A stretch of 64,000 nt of DNA from an uncultured bacterium (lineage in GTDB: Bacteria > Cyanobacteriota > Vampirovibrionia > Gastranaerophilales > Gastranaerophilaceae): the NCBI GenBank assembly GCA_902462155.1, contig CABQAQ010000006.1, positions 89,256 through 153,255 of the forward strand. The letters run 5' to 3'. Positions 29,764 through 39,900 of this stretch are shown here, piece by piece. Under the pieces are notes generated by a model that had not been told where the DNA came from, made no database searches, and saw only the letters and a program-made list of their open reading frames with translations. How positions within the stretch are numbered: the first letter of the stretch is position 1; each line of letters begins with the position of its first letter. A program made the position numbers and the translations under genes.

Positions 29764-29984
29764 TACCTTCTCTTAAACTTTTTTTGCTTTTTATTCAACA
29801 CTTTTCGCTATTTATTCGCTTTTTGTTTTTTTAATCTTTGAATATATTAAGCTATATTCGCTTTTATTCCAAAATCCATTTAGATTAATATTTACGCATG
29901 CTAATTGTTAACAAATGTAAATATTTAAAATGTTTCATCTTTATAAAAACAATCAGTTCGCCTTATATACTCATAACTACTCTT

Positions 29985-30899
29985 TTATAATATGCAAAAT
30001 AATATTATTAAACTGGCTAAAATTATAGACGGTGCAAATGGTAAATATATACCTGATTCCGATTTTATATTCTTTAATATCACCATTATTGTTTTTATTC
30101 CGATTATTAAATACGATATTATTAATGCTATAATTATCCATATATTTAAAAAGTAATATGACTGCATATATAAAAAGAATATTGTATAAAATATAAATAA
30201 ACTTAAATAAAATATCGTAGTATACTTCTTTTCAGTTATAAGACTTTTTACATAAATAGGTAAACTACTTATAGCTTGGATTAGAAAACTTAAAAATAAT
30301 ATTATTATTGTATTGTTCAAACCAAAAATTGAACCTACTCCTGCTAAAACATAAGAATCACCCTCTCCAAATACTCTTTTACCTATTACTTTTTCTATAA
30401 TTCTAGATAAAACTTCTAAAAATAAAGCTCCTACTATTAAACCTAAAATACTTGAAATTATTGTCTTCGTAAAAATTGCCTTTATAATCCCTAGTATCAT
30501 TAACATTACTGTATGTCTTACAAATATTACTTTCTCTTTAAAGTCACTTACGGCTATTACGATAAATATAGACACAATTACAAGATAATATAATAATTCA
30601 TAGCTTAAATCAAACTTAAAATATAATAATAAATATAAAATGCCCGTTACTAATTCAACAATAGGATATTGTATTGATATCTTTTCTTTACAATATCTAC
30701 ACTTACCTCTTAACATTAGATACGATAAAATAGGAATATTATCATACCACTTTAATTTATGATTACATTTCGGACATTTTGAGCCCGGAAAAATAATTGA
30801 CTCCTGACTAAAACCTCTTAAAATAACTACATTAAGAAAACTTCCAAGAATTAATCCTATAATAAATACAAAAATTGCTATATATATTGTATAAATCAT
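29985..30899 (-). CDS. pilD: Type IV prepilin peptidase / N-methylase (PilD family, A24A)
   Basis: The 304-residue integral membrane protein cleaves and N-methylates type IV prepilins. The N-terminal cytoplasmic loop has two zinc pairs, CPKC (42-45) and CRYC (67-70), typical of the bifunctional form. The catalytic aspartates are in SDFKEKV (Asp119) and FGEGD (Asp181, GxGD motif). Seven to nine hydrophobic segments are visible. It lies 6 bp after the sigma factor gene on the same strand, so the two are probably co-transcribed. No pilin genes are in the window. Confidence 0.92.
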   Translation of the reverse strand: MIYTIYIAIFVFIIGLILGSFLNVVILRGFSQESIIFPGSKCPKCNHKLKWYDNIPILSYLMLRGKCRYCKEKISIQYPIVELVTGILYLLLYFKFDLSYELLYYLVIVSIFIVIAVSDFKEKVIFVRHTVMLMILGIIKAIFTKTIISSILGLIVGALFLEVLSRIIEKVIGKRVFGEGDSYVLAGVGSIFGLNNTIIILFLSFLIQAISSLPIYVKSLITEKKYTTIFYLSLFIFYTIFFLYMQSYYFLNIWIIIALIISYLIIGIKTIMVILKNIKSESGIYLPFAPSIILASLIILFCIL

Positions 30900-30905
30900 A
30901 TAAAA

Positions 30906-31688
30906 TTAACCCTTTCTAGCTTCTTTATCACTCATAATTTTAAATAACTCATTTAAGGCTTTCTTTATTTTTCTTGATACTTGCATCTGGGAAATGTTTA
31001 AAATCTGGGCAATATCTTTTTGGGATAAATCTTCAAAAAAGTTAAGTAATATAATATTCTTTAAGTCCTCAGGTAATCTGTTTATTGCAGATGTAAGCAT
31101 TATATTTTTCTCTTTTAAGTCCTGTAATCTTTCGTAATTTTCATCTAGTACTTTATCTTCCCAAGCATTGTTTTTTGATTCCAGATATATTTCTTCAAGA
31201 GAAATAGCTCGTTTTCTTCTTTCAACTTCTATTGCGGTCTTTACTTTCTTTATCGGAACCTGTAATTCTTTTGCTATTTCTAAATCACTTGGTAACTGGT
31301 TATTTCTACTTTTTAATTGTTGAATAATCTGCGAAATTCTATATGCTAATTCATAATATTCTCTTGGAACTTTTATCATGCTTATTTTATCTCTTAGATA
31401 ATGTTTTATTTCTCCTGTTATCAAATATGTAGCATAGGCTTTAAAATTCTTACTTAAATCAGGATCATAAAACTCAATAGCCTTTATAAGACCTAATGAT
31501 CCTACTTGTGTTATATCATCAATAGGGTCCGTACTTCTACGAGCTAAGCTGTTCGCTATTTTTTTTACCAATGGAAAGCACGAAGAAAATACAAGATCTC
31601 TTAAATGATTACTTACTTTCGGATTATTCTCTTTTTTGTATTCATCTAATAGTAAAGTTATATTTTCAAAATTAATATTCTGTTCCAT
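30906..31688 (-). CDS. Group 3 sigma factor (SigF/SigB/WhiG-FliA type)
   Basis: The 260-residue protein has sigma regions 2 (DDITQVGSLGLIKAIEFYDP, KNFKAYATYLITGEIKHYLRD), 3 (VPREYYELAYRISQII, LPSDLEIAKEL) and 4 (LSQKDIAQILNISQMQVSRKIKKAL). It lacks region 1.1, which makes it an alternative sigma factor of group 3. Cyanobacterial SigF, its likely relative, drives pilus genes, and here it sits next to pilD. No anti-sigma (RsbW/SpoIIAB) or anti-anti-sigma gene is adjacent. Sigma-28-like elements upstream of the calpain-like genes are candidate targets, by inference. Confidence 0.88.
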   Translation of the reverse strand: MEQNINFENITLLLDEYKKENNPKVSNHLRDLVFSSCFPLVKKIANSLARRSTDPIDDITQVGSLGLIKAIEFYDPDLSKNFKAYATYLITGEIKHYLRDKISMIKVPREYYELAYRISQIIQQLKSRNNQLPSDLEIAKELQVPIKKVKTAIEVERRKRAISLEEIYLESKNNAWEDKVLDENYERLQDLKEKNIMLTSAINRLPEDLKNIILLNFFEDLSQKDIAQILNISQMQVSRKIKKALNELFKIMSDKEARKG

Positions 31689-31801
31689 TTGTTGTTACTT
31701 TATACATATTTAATAAATTGATTTAAAATTAAATTAATTATAACATAATATACATAATAACATAATTAAAATAATAAAATGTTAAAAAGGATGATATATT
31801 G

Positions 31802-32875
31802 ATGAAATTATTTAGAATATTATTATTACTAATTTTTATAAGTATGGGCTTAGTATCTAATGTTTACTCGGCAACTTTGGATGAGATGATAGGTCAGATG
31901 ATTTTAATCGGCTTTCAAGGTAAAAGTACTTTTTCTTCTGACTATAAAGCTTTAAAAAAACAGATAGAAAAAGGGCACATAACGGGAGTTATTTTATTTT
32001 CGAAGAATATTTCCAACCCAGAACAGTTAGCTAAGCTAACAGAAAACCTTAAATCTATAAAATCAAAAGAACCTATCTTTATATCTATAGACCAAGAAGG
32101 TGGAAATGTTTCAAGATTAAATAAGAAAAACGGCTTTGATAACTTCTTATCTTTTAAGGATTTAGGAAATTTAGATTCTCAAAAAATAGAAACTGAATAT
32201 TCTAAAATGATTAAGTTATTAAAAAAGTATAATTTTAATTTAAACTTTTCACCTTGTGTAGATCTGGATACAAATCCGGAATCAATAATAAGTAAAAAAA
32301 ATAGAAGTTTCTCTAATAATCCATACATAGTTGCTGAAAAATCCAAAATAATTATTGATGTACAGAATAAATACAATATCATATCTTGTCTAAAACATTT
32401 CCCCGGACACGGAAGTGCTTTAGGTGATACTCACTTAAGCTATGTTGATACTACTGATACTTGGAGTTGGGATGAGCTTATTCCTTATCAAGAGCTTAAA
32501 GATCAGAAAAATATTATGATTATGATCTCTCATGTTTATAATCAAAAACTCGATTCTATATATCCTGCAAGTATGTCTTATACTATTGTTACAGACTTAT
32601 TAAGAAAGTATATTCAATATGATGGTGTCATTATTTCTGATGACTTAGATATGAAAGCTATCAAAGATAATTATAATTTGGAAAATATCATAATAAACGT
32701 AATAAATTCAGGTAGTGATATATTATTATTTTCTAACTATGAACAGTCTAATCCAAAATTAGCTTATGAAGTAACTAGTATAATCAAAAAAGCTATCAAA
32801 GAAAAAACTATAAAAAAAGAAAGAATAGAAGAATCTTATAATAGAATATTAAAATTAAAAAGAGAGGCATTATAA
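31802..32875 (+). CDS. Exported glycoside hydrolase family 3 beta-N-acetylhexosaminidase (NagZ-like)
   Basis: The protein has an N-terminal signal peptide (LFRILLLLIFISMGLVSNVYS, cleaved near residue 24) and a GH3 TIM barrel. The substrate motif ISIDQEGGNVSRL, the catalytic dyad loop KHFPGHGSALGDTH and the nucleophile in VIISDDLDMKAI are intact. NagZ enzymes remove GlcNAc from muropeptides, and with a signal peptide this one would act outside the cytoplasmic membrane. An in-frame TTG at 31799 is possible, but the ATG at 31802 follows AAGGA by about 10 bp. The next gene is only 3 bp away. Confidence 0.9.
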   Translation: MKLFRILLLLIFISMGLVSNVYSATLDEMIGQMILIGFQGKSTFSSDYKALKKQIEKGHITGVILFSKNISNPEQLAKLTENLKSIKSKEPIFISIDQEGGNVSRLNKKNGFDNFLSFKDLGNLDSQKIETEYSKMIKLLKKYNFNLNFSPCVDLDTNPESIISKKNRSFSNNPYIVAEKSKIIIDVQNKYNIISCLKHFPGHGSALGDTHLSYVDTTDTWSWDELIPYQELKDQKNIMIMISHVYNQKLDSIYPASMSYTIVTDLLRKYIQYDGVIISDDLDMKAIKDNYNLENIIINVINSGSDILLFSNYEQSNPKLAYEVTSIIKKAIKEKTIKKERIEESYNRILKLKREAL

Positions 32876-32878
32876 ATA

Positions 32879-33340
32879 ATGATTTTTGATAAAATAGAAA
32901 ATTTATCCAGATATAGCTTATTGGATAAAAATTTTAACAAAATAATAGAATTTATATCTAAAAAAAATCTTAATGATATAGAAGATGGAAAATATATTAT
33001 TGAAGAAGAAAATTTATACGTAAATATTGAAACCTATAATACCAAAAGAGAACAAGAAGGGAAATTAGAAGCACATAGAAAATATATTGATTTGCAATAT
33101 ATAATAAAAGGTCAAGAAAGATTTGCTATTTGTGATATCCAAGATATAGAAAAAGTAATAGAGGAATATAACTCCGAACGTGATATAATATTTTTTGCAA
33201 GTAAGGCAAAACAATTTATAGAAGCAAGGTCAGGCGAATTTCTCATATTTGATGAAAATTGTGTACATATGCCTCAATTAAGAATAAAAGATGATATATC
33301 CGATAAAGTAAAAAAAGCTGTTTTTAAAATAAAGATATAA
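32879..33340 (+). CDS. YhcH/YjgK/YiaL family protein (cupin-like sugar enzyme)
   Basis: The 153-residue product shows the family pattern LEAHRKYIDLQYIIKGQERF, with conserved His and Glu metal ligands, and FLIFDENCVHMPQLR near the end. Members include the NanQ sialate anomerase and are linked to amino-sugar or galactoside metabolism. It starts 3 bp after the NagZ-like gene, so the pair likely handles sugars released from peptidoglycan or host glycans. The downstream gene is convergent. Confidence 0.85.
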   Translation: MIFDKIENLSRYSLLDKNFNKIIEFISKKNLNDIEDGKYIIEEENLYVNIETYNTKREQEGKLEAHRKYIDLQYIIKGQERFAICDIQDIEKVIEEYNSERDIIFFASKAKQFIEARSGEFLIFDENCVHMPQLRIKDDISDKVKKAVFKIKI

Positions 33341-33359
33341 AAATTGATTCTATTTTAAC

Positions 33360-34997
33360 TTATGAATTATTACCTTCCAAAAGTTGAAGATTAATTTTTG
33401 CCTCTTTATGGTTAGGATTTAGCTCTAAAACTTTTTTGTATTCTTCTTTAGCAGAATCAAAATTACCTTCCAACTCATAAGTAAGAGCCAGATTATATTT
33501 AATATCAGAATTATCAGGCTGGAGTTTAGATGCAGCATTAAGATGAATTAAAGCATTCGAAACATCTTTATCTTTAGCAGCAATAATACCCAAAGAAGTA
33601 TGGGCTAAAGCATTATCAGGATCAATAGAAATAGCATCAAGATATGCTTGTTTTGCATCATAGATATTTTCAAGTTCATAACTTAAATCTCCAAATGCCA
33701 TATAATAACTGCTTTCTTGAGGGGCAAGTTCTATTGCTCGTTTATATTGCTTAACTGCCTCATAATAGTTCTTTATTTTATAATTAATATTTCCCATATT
33801 AAAATAAATATCCGCATTATTATCATCAACTTCTAAACCTTTTAAAAACACATCAAAAGCCTCATTGAAGTTGTTTGAAGCTATAAGAGATTTCCCCCAA
33901 TCACAATAAATTTGACTTAAATTAGATTTTAAGAATGGTAAATCATTAACCCTAGCCTCTTCAAGTATCTCCGAGTATAAATTAACCGCTTTATCAAATT
34001 GATTTAAAAGTGAATACCCAAGTGCTAAAGTCTGTTTGAGATATAAATTCGAAGGATCTTTTTTTAAAGCATCTTTTAAAATATCTATACCCTCTGTAAC
34101 CTTATCAGTCGCAATATAAGATTTAGCGATAGTATTCTGTATATTTGTATAATATATATTTTCAAATTGAAGAGCTATAGAGGCATATTTAATCGCCTCA
34201 TCGTAATCTTTAACTTCATAACACGTATTACTAAGCTCATCATAAAGTTCATAATTATCCGGATCTATTTCTATACAAGTTTTAAGTATAGAAATAACAT
34301 TTTCTTTATCACCTATATTTCTATAAGCTTCTTTAAGATATAAAAGCACATCAATGTTATCCGGATATTGGATAAGCACCTCCTTAGCTTTATTAATAAC
34401 ATTATCCCATTCTTTAAAATCCGAATGAATTTTTAAAATAATAATATTAGCTTGAAGAAGTTCTTCTTTATTATTTGATAATGTAATAAAATGTGAGTAC
34501 ATTTTCAAAGCCGAACGTAATTGACCAGTTTTAAGATATAACTGCGCAAGATAAATAACTGCTTCTTCATTTTCGATATCATGAATAGCTACAGTTTTAA
34601 AATATTCAATAGCTTTATAGTCTTTATTAAGTTCAAAATAGCATTTACCTAAAATAAGATGTGCATTTATATTTTTAGGATTAAATTTAATAACAAGATG
34701 TAATTCTTTAATTGCATTAATATAATCGTGTTGATCTTGATATAAAGATTTAGCATAAATGAATCTTAAATCGAAATGTCCGGGGATTTGCCTTAAGTAT
34801 TTTTTAGCTAAATTATAAGCTGTTTTAAAACTTTTTTTATCAATAAGAGTTTTAACTTGAGTTAAAATATCCTCTTCGGACATACTTAGATCCTCACAAT
34901 TTATTGTTTGCTGTTTTGTTTTAAACAATACAGAGGAAAGTAAAAAAATAATGATAGAAAATATTATAATAAAAACTGCAATTAATAAATTATTCAT
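33360..34997 (-). CDS. Membrane-anchored TPR-repeat protein
   Basis: The 545-residue protein starts with one transmembrane helix (IAVFIIIFSIIIFLLSSVLF). About twelve tetratricopeptide repeats follow, with recognisable A-helix patterns such as NINAHLILGKCYFELN, ADIYFNMGNINYKIKNY and SDIKYNLALTYELEGNFDSA. TPR arrays scaffold protein complexes; here they would face the cytoplasm or periplasm depending on orientation. It is transcribed alone, divergent from a small exported protein gene. Confidence 0.8.
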   Translation of the reverse strand: MNNLLIAVFIIIFSIIIFLLSSVLFKTKQQTINCEDLSMSEEDILTQVKTLIDKKSFKTAYNLAKKYLRQIPGHFDLRFIYAKSLYQDQHDYINAIKELHLVIKFNPKNINAHLILGKCYFELNKDYKAIEYFKTVAIHDIENEEAVIYLAQLYLKTGQLRSALKMYSHFITLSNNKEELLQANIIILKIHSDFKEWDNVINKAKEVLIQYPDNIDVLLYLKEAYRNIGDKENVISILKTCIEIDPDNYELYDELSNTCYEVKDYDEAIKYASIALQFENIYYTNIQNTIAKSYIATDKVTEGIDILKDALKKDPSNLYLKQTLALGYSLLNQFDKAVNLYSEILEEARVNDLPFLKSNLSQIYCDWGKSLIASNNFNEAFDVFLKGLEVDDNNADIYFNMGNINYKIKNYYEAVKQYKRAIELAPQESSYYMAFGDLSYELENIYDAKQAYLDAISIDPDNALAHTSLGIIAAKDKDVSNALIHLNAASKLQPDNSDIKYNLALTYELEGNFDSAKEEYKKVLELNPNHKEAKINLQLLEGNNS

Positions 34998-35069
34998 ATG
35001 ATAAAATATCCTTTAAAATTATTATACAATAAATTACAATAAAGAAAATAGAAAAAAAATGAAGTATAA

Positions 35070-35660
35070 ATGAAAAAGCGTATAATAGTACTGATACTGG
35101 TTACAATAATAAATATAACAGGCTCTATAATAATAGATCAACAAGTATGTAGAGCAGAAGAATCAGGAGATTCTTGGAATAAAATGATGGATTTTGATAA
35201 CTCAATACAGGGTCAAAAGCCAATAACAGATAGCGAATTTAATAAGGTTGTAGAACAATTAGAAAAGCGAAAAAAAACAAAAAGAAAGAAAAAGAATGAA
35301 ATTCCCCTACCAAATCAGATGGAACAAAATGAGATGTCTTATCTAAAAGATCATCTAGAATCAACAATAACAATATTATTACCGACAGAGTCTATGACAA
35401 AAGATGCAAAACAAATAATTCCAATAGGTTTTTATAAGCTGGTAGCAGATATAGATAAAACAAAAGAAAAGAATCATTATATAAATTTATATCAAGGTCA
35501 TAGGTTAATAGCAAAAATAGAAGCAAGAGAAACGCTAGAAGATTTTGGTCAAGAGAGTATAAATTTTGCCAAAATAATACAAACAGATGATCAAAGATTA
35601 AAAGTAATATATGGCTCCTTAGATGTAAACTTAGAAGCAGATCTTATAATAGCAAAATAG
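35070..35660 (+). CDS. Exported protein of unknown function
   Basis: I do not recognise the family. The 196 residues begin with a signal peptide (IIVLILVTIINITGSIIIDQQVC). This could be a lipoprotein-like or ordinary signal, but no clean lipobox is seen. A highly basic patch (KRKKTKRKKKNEIP) follows near residue 70 and then a beta-rich C-terminal half (ITILLPTESMTKDAKQIIPIGFYKLVAD). It precedes the response regulator by 77 bp and may share its transcript. Confidence 0.55.
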   Translation: MKKRIIVLILVTIINITGSIIIDQQVCRAEESGDSWNKMMDFDNSIQGQKPITDSEFNKVVEQLEKRKKTKRKKKNEIPLPNQMEQNEMSYLKDHLESTITILLPTESMTKDAKQIIPIGFYKLVADIDKTKEKNHYINLYQGHRLIAKIEARETLEDFGQESINFAKIIQTDDQRLKVIYGSLDVNLEADLIIAK

Positions 35661-35737
35661 AGATAAAAATCTTGATAAAAAAGAAGAAAGATAATAAAAT
35701 AGAAAATAAAGTAAAAAGTAAAGAAGAATGAATAATT

Positions 35738-36376
35738 ATGTCAACAGGTTTAGCAAAAATTTTACTGGTAGATGATAATCCCAAATATTTAGCAGATGCT
35801 CTGCCAATGTATGGTTACGAGGTTGATATAGCTCATAATGGTTATGAAGCTATACAAAAGAGTATAAATGAAGGTATAAATTATGATCTGATTTTATTAG
35901 ATGTTATGATGCCCAAAATGGACGGTTGGAGTACTTTAAAACAAATACGAAGTAATATCAAAACACAAACTATACCGGTAATCATGCTTACAGCAGTAAA
36001 TGAAGACTCTAAGCAAATATACGGATTAAAGACCGGCGCAGATGATTATATAACAAAGCCATTTATATTGCCAAATTTATTAGCAAGAATAGATGCTTTA
36101 TTAAGAAGAAACTCTTGGTATAAAGAAAAAGCTTTAGATACAAATATTAGTGTTAATGTAAATGGAGATATAGAACCATTAACAAAAAGAGAGAAAGAAG
36201 TCTTAAGTATGTTAGCTCATGGCGATAGCAATAAAGAAATCGCAGATAAATTATTTGTAAGAGATGTTACTATCAAAACTCATTTAAATACTATATTTAA
36301 AAAATTAAAAGTAACAAATAGAACACAAGCCGTATTATTAGCTATTCAACTTGGATTTATAGAAAAGGTAAGTTAA
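35738..36376 (+). CDS. Response regulator, REC-LuxR (NarL/FixJ) type
   Basis: The 212-residue protein has a receiver domain with the acidic pocket VDDN, phosphoacceptor Asp55 (LILLDVMMPKMDGW), Thr85 and Lys107 (ITKPF). A LuxR-type helix-turn-helix follows (LTKREKEVLSMLAHGDSNKEIADKLFVRDVTIKTHLNTIFKKL region). The REC tail GADDYITKPF is closer to OmpR-type receivers, as in cyanobacterial and plastid Ycf29-like regulators. No histidine kinase is adjacent, so it is an orphan. Confidence 0.9.
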   Translation: MSTGLAKILLVDDNPKYLADALPMYGYEVDIAHNGYEAIQKSINEGINYDLILLDVMMPKMDGWSTLKQIRSNIKTQTIPVIMLTAVNEDSKQIYGLKTGADDYITKPFILPNLLARIDALLRRNSWYKEKALDTNISVNVNGDIEPLTKREKEVLSMLAHGDSNKEIADKLFVRDVTIKTHLNTIFKKLKVTNRTQAVLLAIQLGFIEKVS

Positions 36377-36416
36377 AAAAGAATAAATATTTATGTAAGT
36401 TAAGGGTAATAATAAA

Positions 36417-36941
36417 ATGACAAAATTAGAAAAAGAGTACTATTTAGAATTAATAGTAAATAATCCAACAGAATTTGCGTTAAAGAAAGAAAGTAATTTA
36501 GATTTAACAGAACTTGATTTCTCAGATTTGACATTAGAAGGTATAAATTTATCAGATTGTGAGTTGACTGATAGTTTATTTATAGAATCTAATTTAACAG
36601 ATATTAATTTTAGTAATTCAGATTTAACCGCAGCTAAATTTACTAGGGCAAATGTTGTTGAATGTGATTTTTCAAATGCTATATTGAATGGCACAGATTT
36701 TAGTTATGCTGTATTAAATTTTAATAATTTCCAAAATGCTGATATGTCAGGTTGTATATTTATAGGAAGTGATTTAAGTAATTGTGATTTATCAACTTGT
36801 GATAATCTAGATGCTGCAAGGTATGATGAATCTACACAATGGCCAAGTGATGATAACTTACCAGAAAATTTTGATTGTAGTATTATACAAGATTTATCAT
36901 CTCTTCAGGATGATGATTATATAGATTCCAGATTTAATTAA
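36417..36941 (+). CDS. Pentapeptide-repeat protein
   Basis: The central 90 residues of this 174-residue protein consist of A(D/N)LxX-type pentapeptides (LDFSDLTLEGINLSDCELTD, then NFSNSDLTAAKFTRANVVEC and onward). They would form a right-handed quadrilateral beta-helix. An N-terminal helical cap and an acidic C-terminal tail (DDDYIDSRFN) flank it. Such proteins are common in cyanobacteria and bind diverse partners; a DNA-mimic role cannot be claimed. It follows the response regulator by 40 bp. Confidence 0.85.
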   Translation: MTKLEKEYYLELIVNNPTEFALKKESNLDLTELDFSDLTLEGINLSDCELTDSLFIESNLTDINFSNSDLTAAKFTRANVVECDFSNAILNGTDFSYAVLNFNNFQNADMSGCIFIGSDLSNCDLSTCDNLDAARYDESTQWPSDDNLPENFDCSIIQDLSSLQDDDYIDSRFN

Positions 36942-36951
36942 TCTGGAATCT
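36923..36951. terminator. 12-bp perfect hairpin shared by the ends of two convergent genes
   Basis: AGATTCCAGATT and its complement flank a TAATT loop. The left arm codes for the last residues of the pentapeptide protein. The following sequence is T-rich on the plus strand and the stop of the convergent protease gene is 12 bp away, so it probably ends both transcripts. Confidence 0.75.
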
Positions 36952-36962
36952 ATTTATTTCTT

Positions 36963-39900
36963 TTAACGTGTCGCTATAGTTGTAAAACGAAGTGCGTGAA
37001 GTACATCCAGATATTCTTGTTTATTATAATGGACAATTCTATTATTATGTGGATTTATATTTCTAGCAAAATTCCAAGGTTGATTATCATCTATTGAAGA
37101 ATTATCTATATTTCCAATGGTTCCATAAGCGTGACTAAAAATAATGTCCGGGTAAGGGTTCTCAAAATTTTTAGACTTGGTTTTAATAGAATCCAGAAGA
37201 GATTGTACATCTTTAGGTAAAGGGCTTTTAGTCTTATTATTAAATCCAAATCCTAAAGTATATTTTGGAATTAATACTTCTTCGCCATTAATACCAAACG
37301 GCCTAGAAAGTATTTCAGTTAAAGAATCACTCATTACTCCACCGCTCATAATACTTGCAAATTTATTCTGACCTTGCCCAAAATTCCCTCTTTGAAATAA
37401 ATGTGACTTTATTAAAGCATCTATAATAGCATTAGGATTATTTATAAATGGGAGGAATGTAGCTATTGTATTATCATCACTTAAAATAGATGGTTCCGAT
37501 GGAATCGGAGGTTGTGGAGGTTGTAATATATTAGATGGTTCCGGCGGAATCGGAGGTTGTGGAGGTTGTAATATATTAGATGGTTCCGGTGGAATCGGAG
37601 GTTGTGGAGGTTGTAATATAGTTGTATTATTATCAAATTCTTCTGTTTCAGAAATATCTTCTCCATTAATCCAAGCTATAGCTTTATCATATACAACTTT
37701 TTGCTCATCAGACAATTGATCATAATTTTTATTTTTAAGTTGTCCTAAAATCATCTTAAGAGAATAAGCTTCTTCAAAAATATTTATAATTGGGCTTTTA
37801 GTCTTAGCTTTTTCATCTGCAAAAAGCCCTTTCTGTTCTATTTCTTGATCTTTGATATTAAATTTAACTTGATATTCGTTATCAAATCCTTTATTAAAAG
37901 TTATTACTAATTTTTTCTGCTCATTTCCCGATTCATCAGTATAAGATTCTTCTTTTAAAGATTGTAAGAATTCTTTCATAAAATCTTGATTAGAAAAGAT
38001 AATATCCAATGATGTAAGTAAATAGCAATCCCCTATTATACCTTGCTTAAAACTTAAATCTAAAGTACCATCATCATTTTGATTAAACAATAATCCTAAA
38101 GTTTTATTAGAAATATTTAACTCAGTTGGTTCATCTTCAAAAGGGAATGATATTTTAGCTTTTGCATTTGGATTTGTAATTGTACTTTGATCTATTTTGT
38201 ATTCATTAAACTCTCTATTGCAAGATTCATACTCGCTTATAGAAGCTATTACACCTCTTAACCAATCAAAACTTTCTCTTGGAAAATCTTCATAGCGTTT
38301 CATTCTAGAGAAAATACCATAGTAATCAGGCTCAAATTTAGATATTTTATCAGAAAATTTATCGAAAATTTTTAAAAATTTATCTTTTATTTCATCTTTT
38401 GTAAGATCAGAAGGAGCCTGACTTAATTCCAAAATGGCCGGCTCATAATCTTCTTTATAAAGTTGAATATATTTAAGTGCATTAAAAAATTCTTTCATAG
38501 ACTTAATTTCTTTATCGATCTTAATTTTTTCCTCTTTTGTGTTAGCATTTTGAAGAGTTGCTTGTTTTAAATTTATTTTTGAAACTAATTCATCATTTTC
38601 TTTAGAAATAATTTGGTCAACTTTTGTATTTTGTGCCTTAAGTACTGTAATATTATTTAAAATATCTTGATATGTACGATATTCAACCTGATCATTCTGG
38701 TAAGGTCTTGATTTAGCATTATTTTTCAAATATTTTTTTGCCGATACTGTACATTTTTTTGAAGCAAGTTTATTAAGTTGCTTTTGAGATAATGAGATTT
38801 CTTGTTCTAAGTTTTGAATATACTTTTTATCCGTATTTGTATTATTTTGCATTATATTTTGTAATTCTGATTTTAGTGATTCTATTTTATTATATAGACT
38901 AAAAATTTTAGTAAATCCTGGAGTTTTAGTTAAAGAATCAATCATTTGAAAATTATTCGTTTTTATAGAGAGTAATTCACTTCTATTTTCAATTGGGCTA
39001 TTTGCTGGAATTTTTGCTGACTCAATGATAACTTTATTGTGATTATCAATAATATTTTTTTTCATAGAAGTTAAGGTTTCAATTTCTCTATCAATTGAGC
39101 TAACATCAAATTGTCCTAGCTGATAATTACCTTTAAGTTCGTCATTTAGTTGTGTTAAATTAGCTTTTCTTTGAGTTAAATTCTGTATTTTTGCATTTAT
39201 ACTATCAAATAGATTTAGAGAAAGATCTACATAGTCTTTATCGTTCCTCAAATTGTCATATTGATAGCCAGGCAAATTAGCAGGAATATTAGTAGTTTCA
39301 AGCGTTAGTTTATACTTTTGGAAAAGCTCCTTACATAAGTCTTTTTTTTCTTCAGGAACTTCCGGATCTTCTATCATAGACATAAGTCTATTGTGAGTAT
39401 CTTGAATATCTTTAGTAAGTTGTTGTAGATTCATTAAGCTATTATTATTAGCTCGTAGAATATTCATCCCAGGGATATTCATCCTAGGGATATTTAGCCC
39501 AGGGATATTAATAATAGGTAAGTTTCCCACTTGTATTGGTATTGTTGGGAGAGGGTTAATATTTAGATTTTGAAGATTTGGTTTTTTGGGTATTTCTGTA
39601 GAATGATCTAGGTTAATCATTCTAACTTCAGGAAAAATAGGTGTGTCCCTTTTGACAATACGGAAATCTTCAATAATATCTTCTTCATCCATAATAAGGT
39701 TATCGTCATTATAGACAGAATTTAACATTTTATCTGCTGTTTTTTGTTGACTAATATAATCTGTATGTATAGATTGAGTAAATTCTTTTGATTTATTTGC
39801 ATCCAAGAGTTCTTTTGGTATAGGAGGTGGAGGACAAGTTGGTACAGGTGGTTTCTCAGGAATGTATGTTTTAGGAGGAACCGGTGGTGGATTTTTTTTT

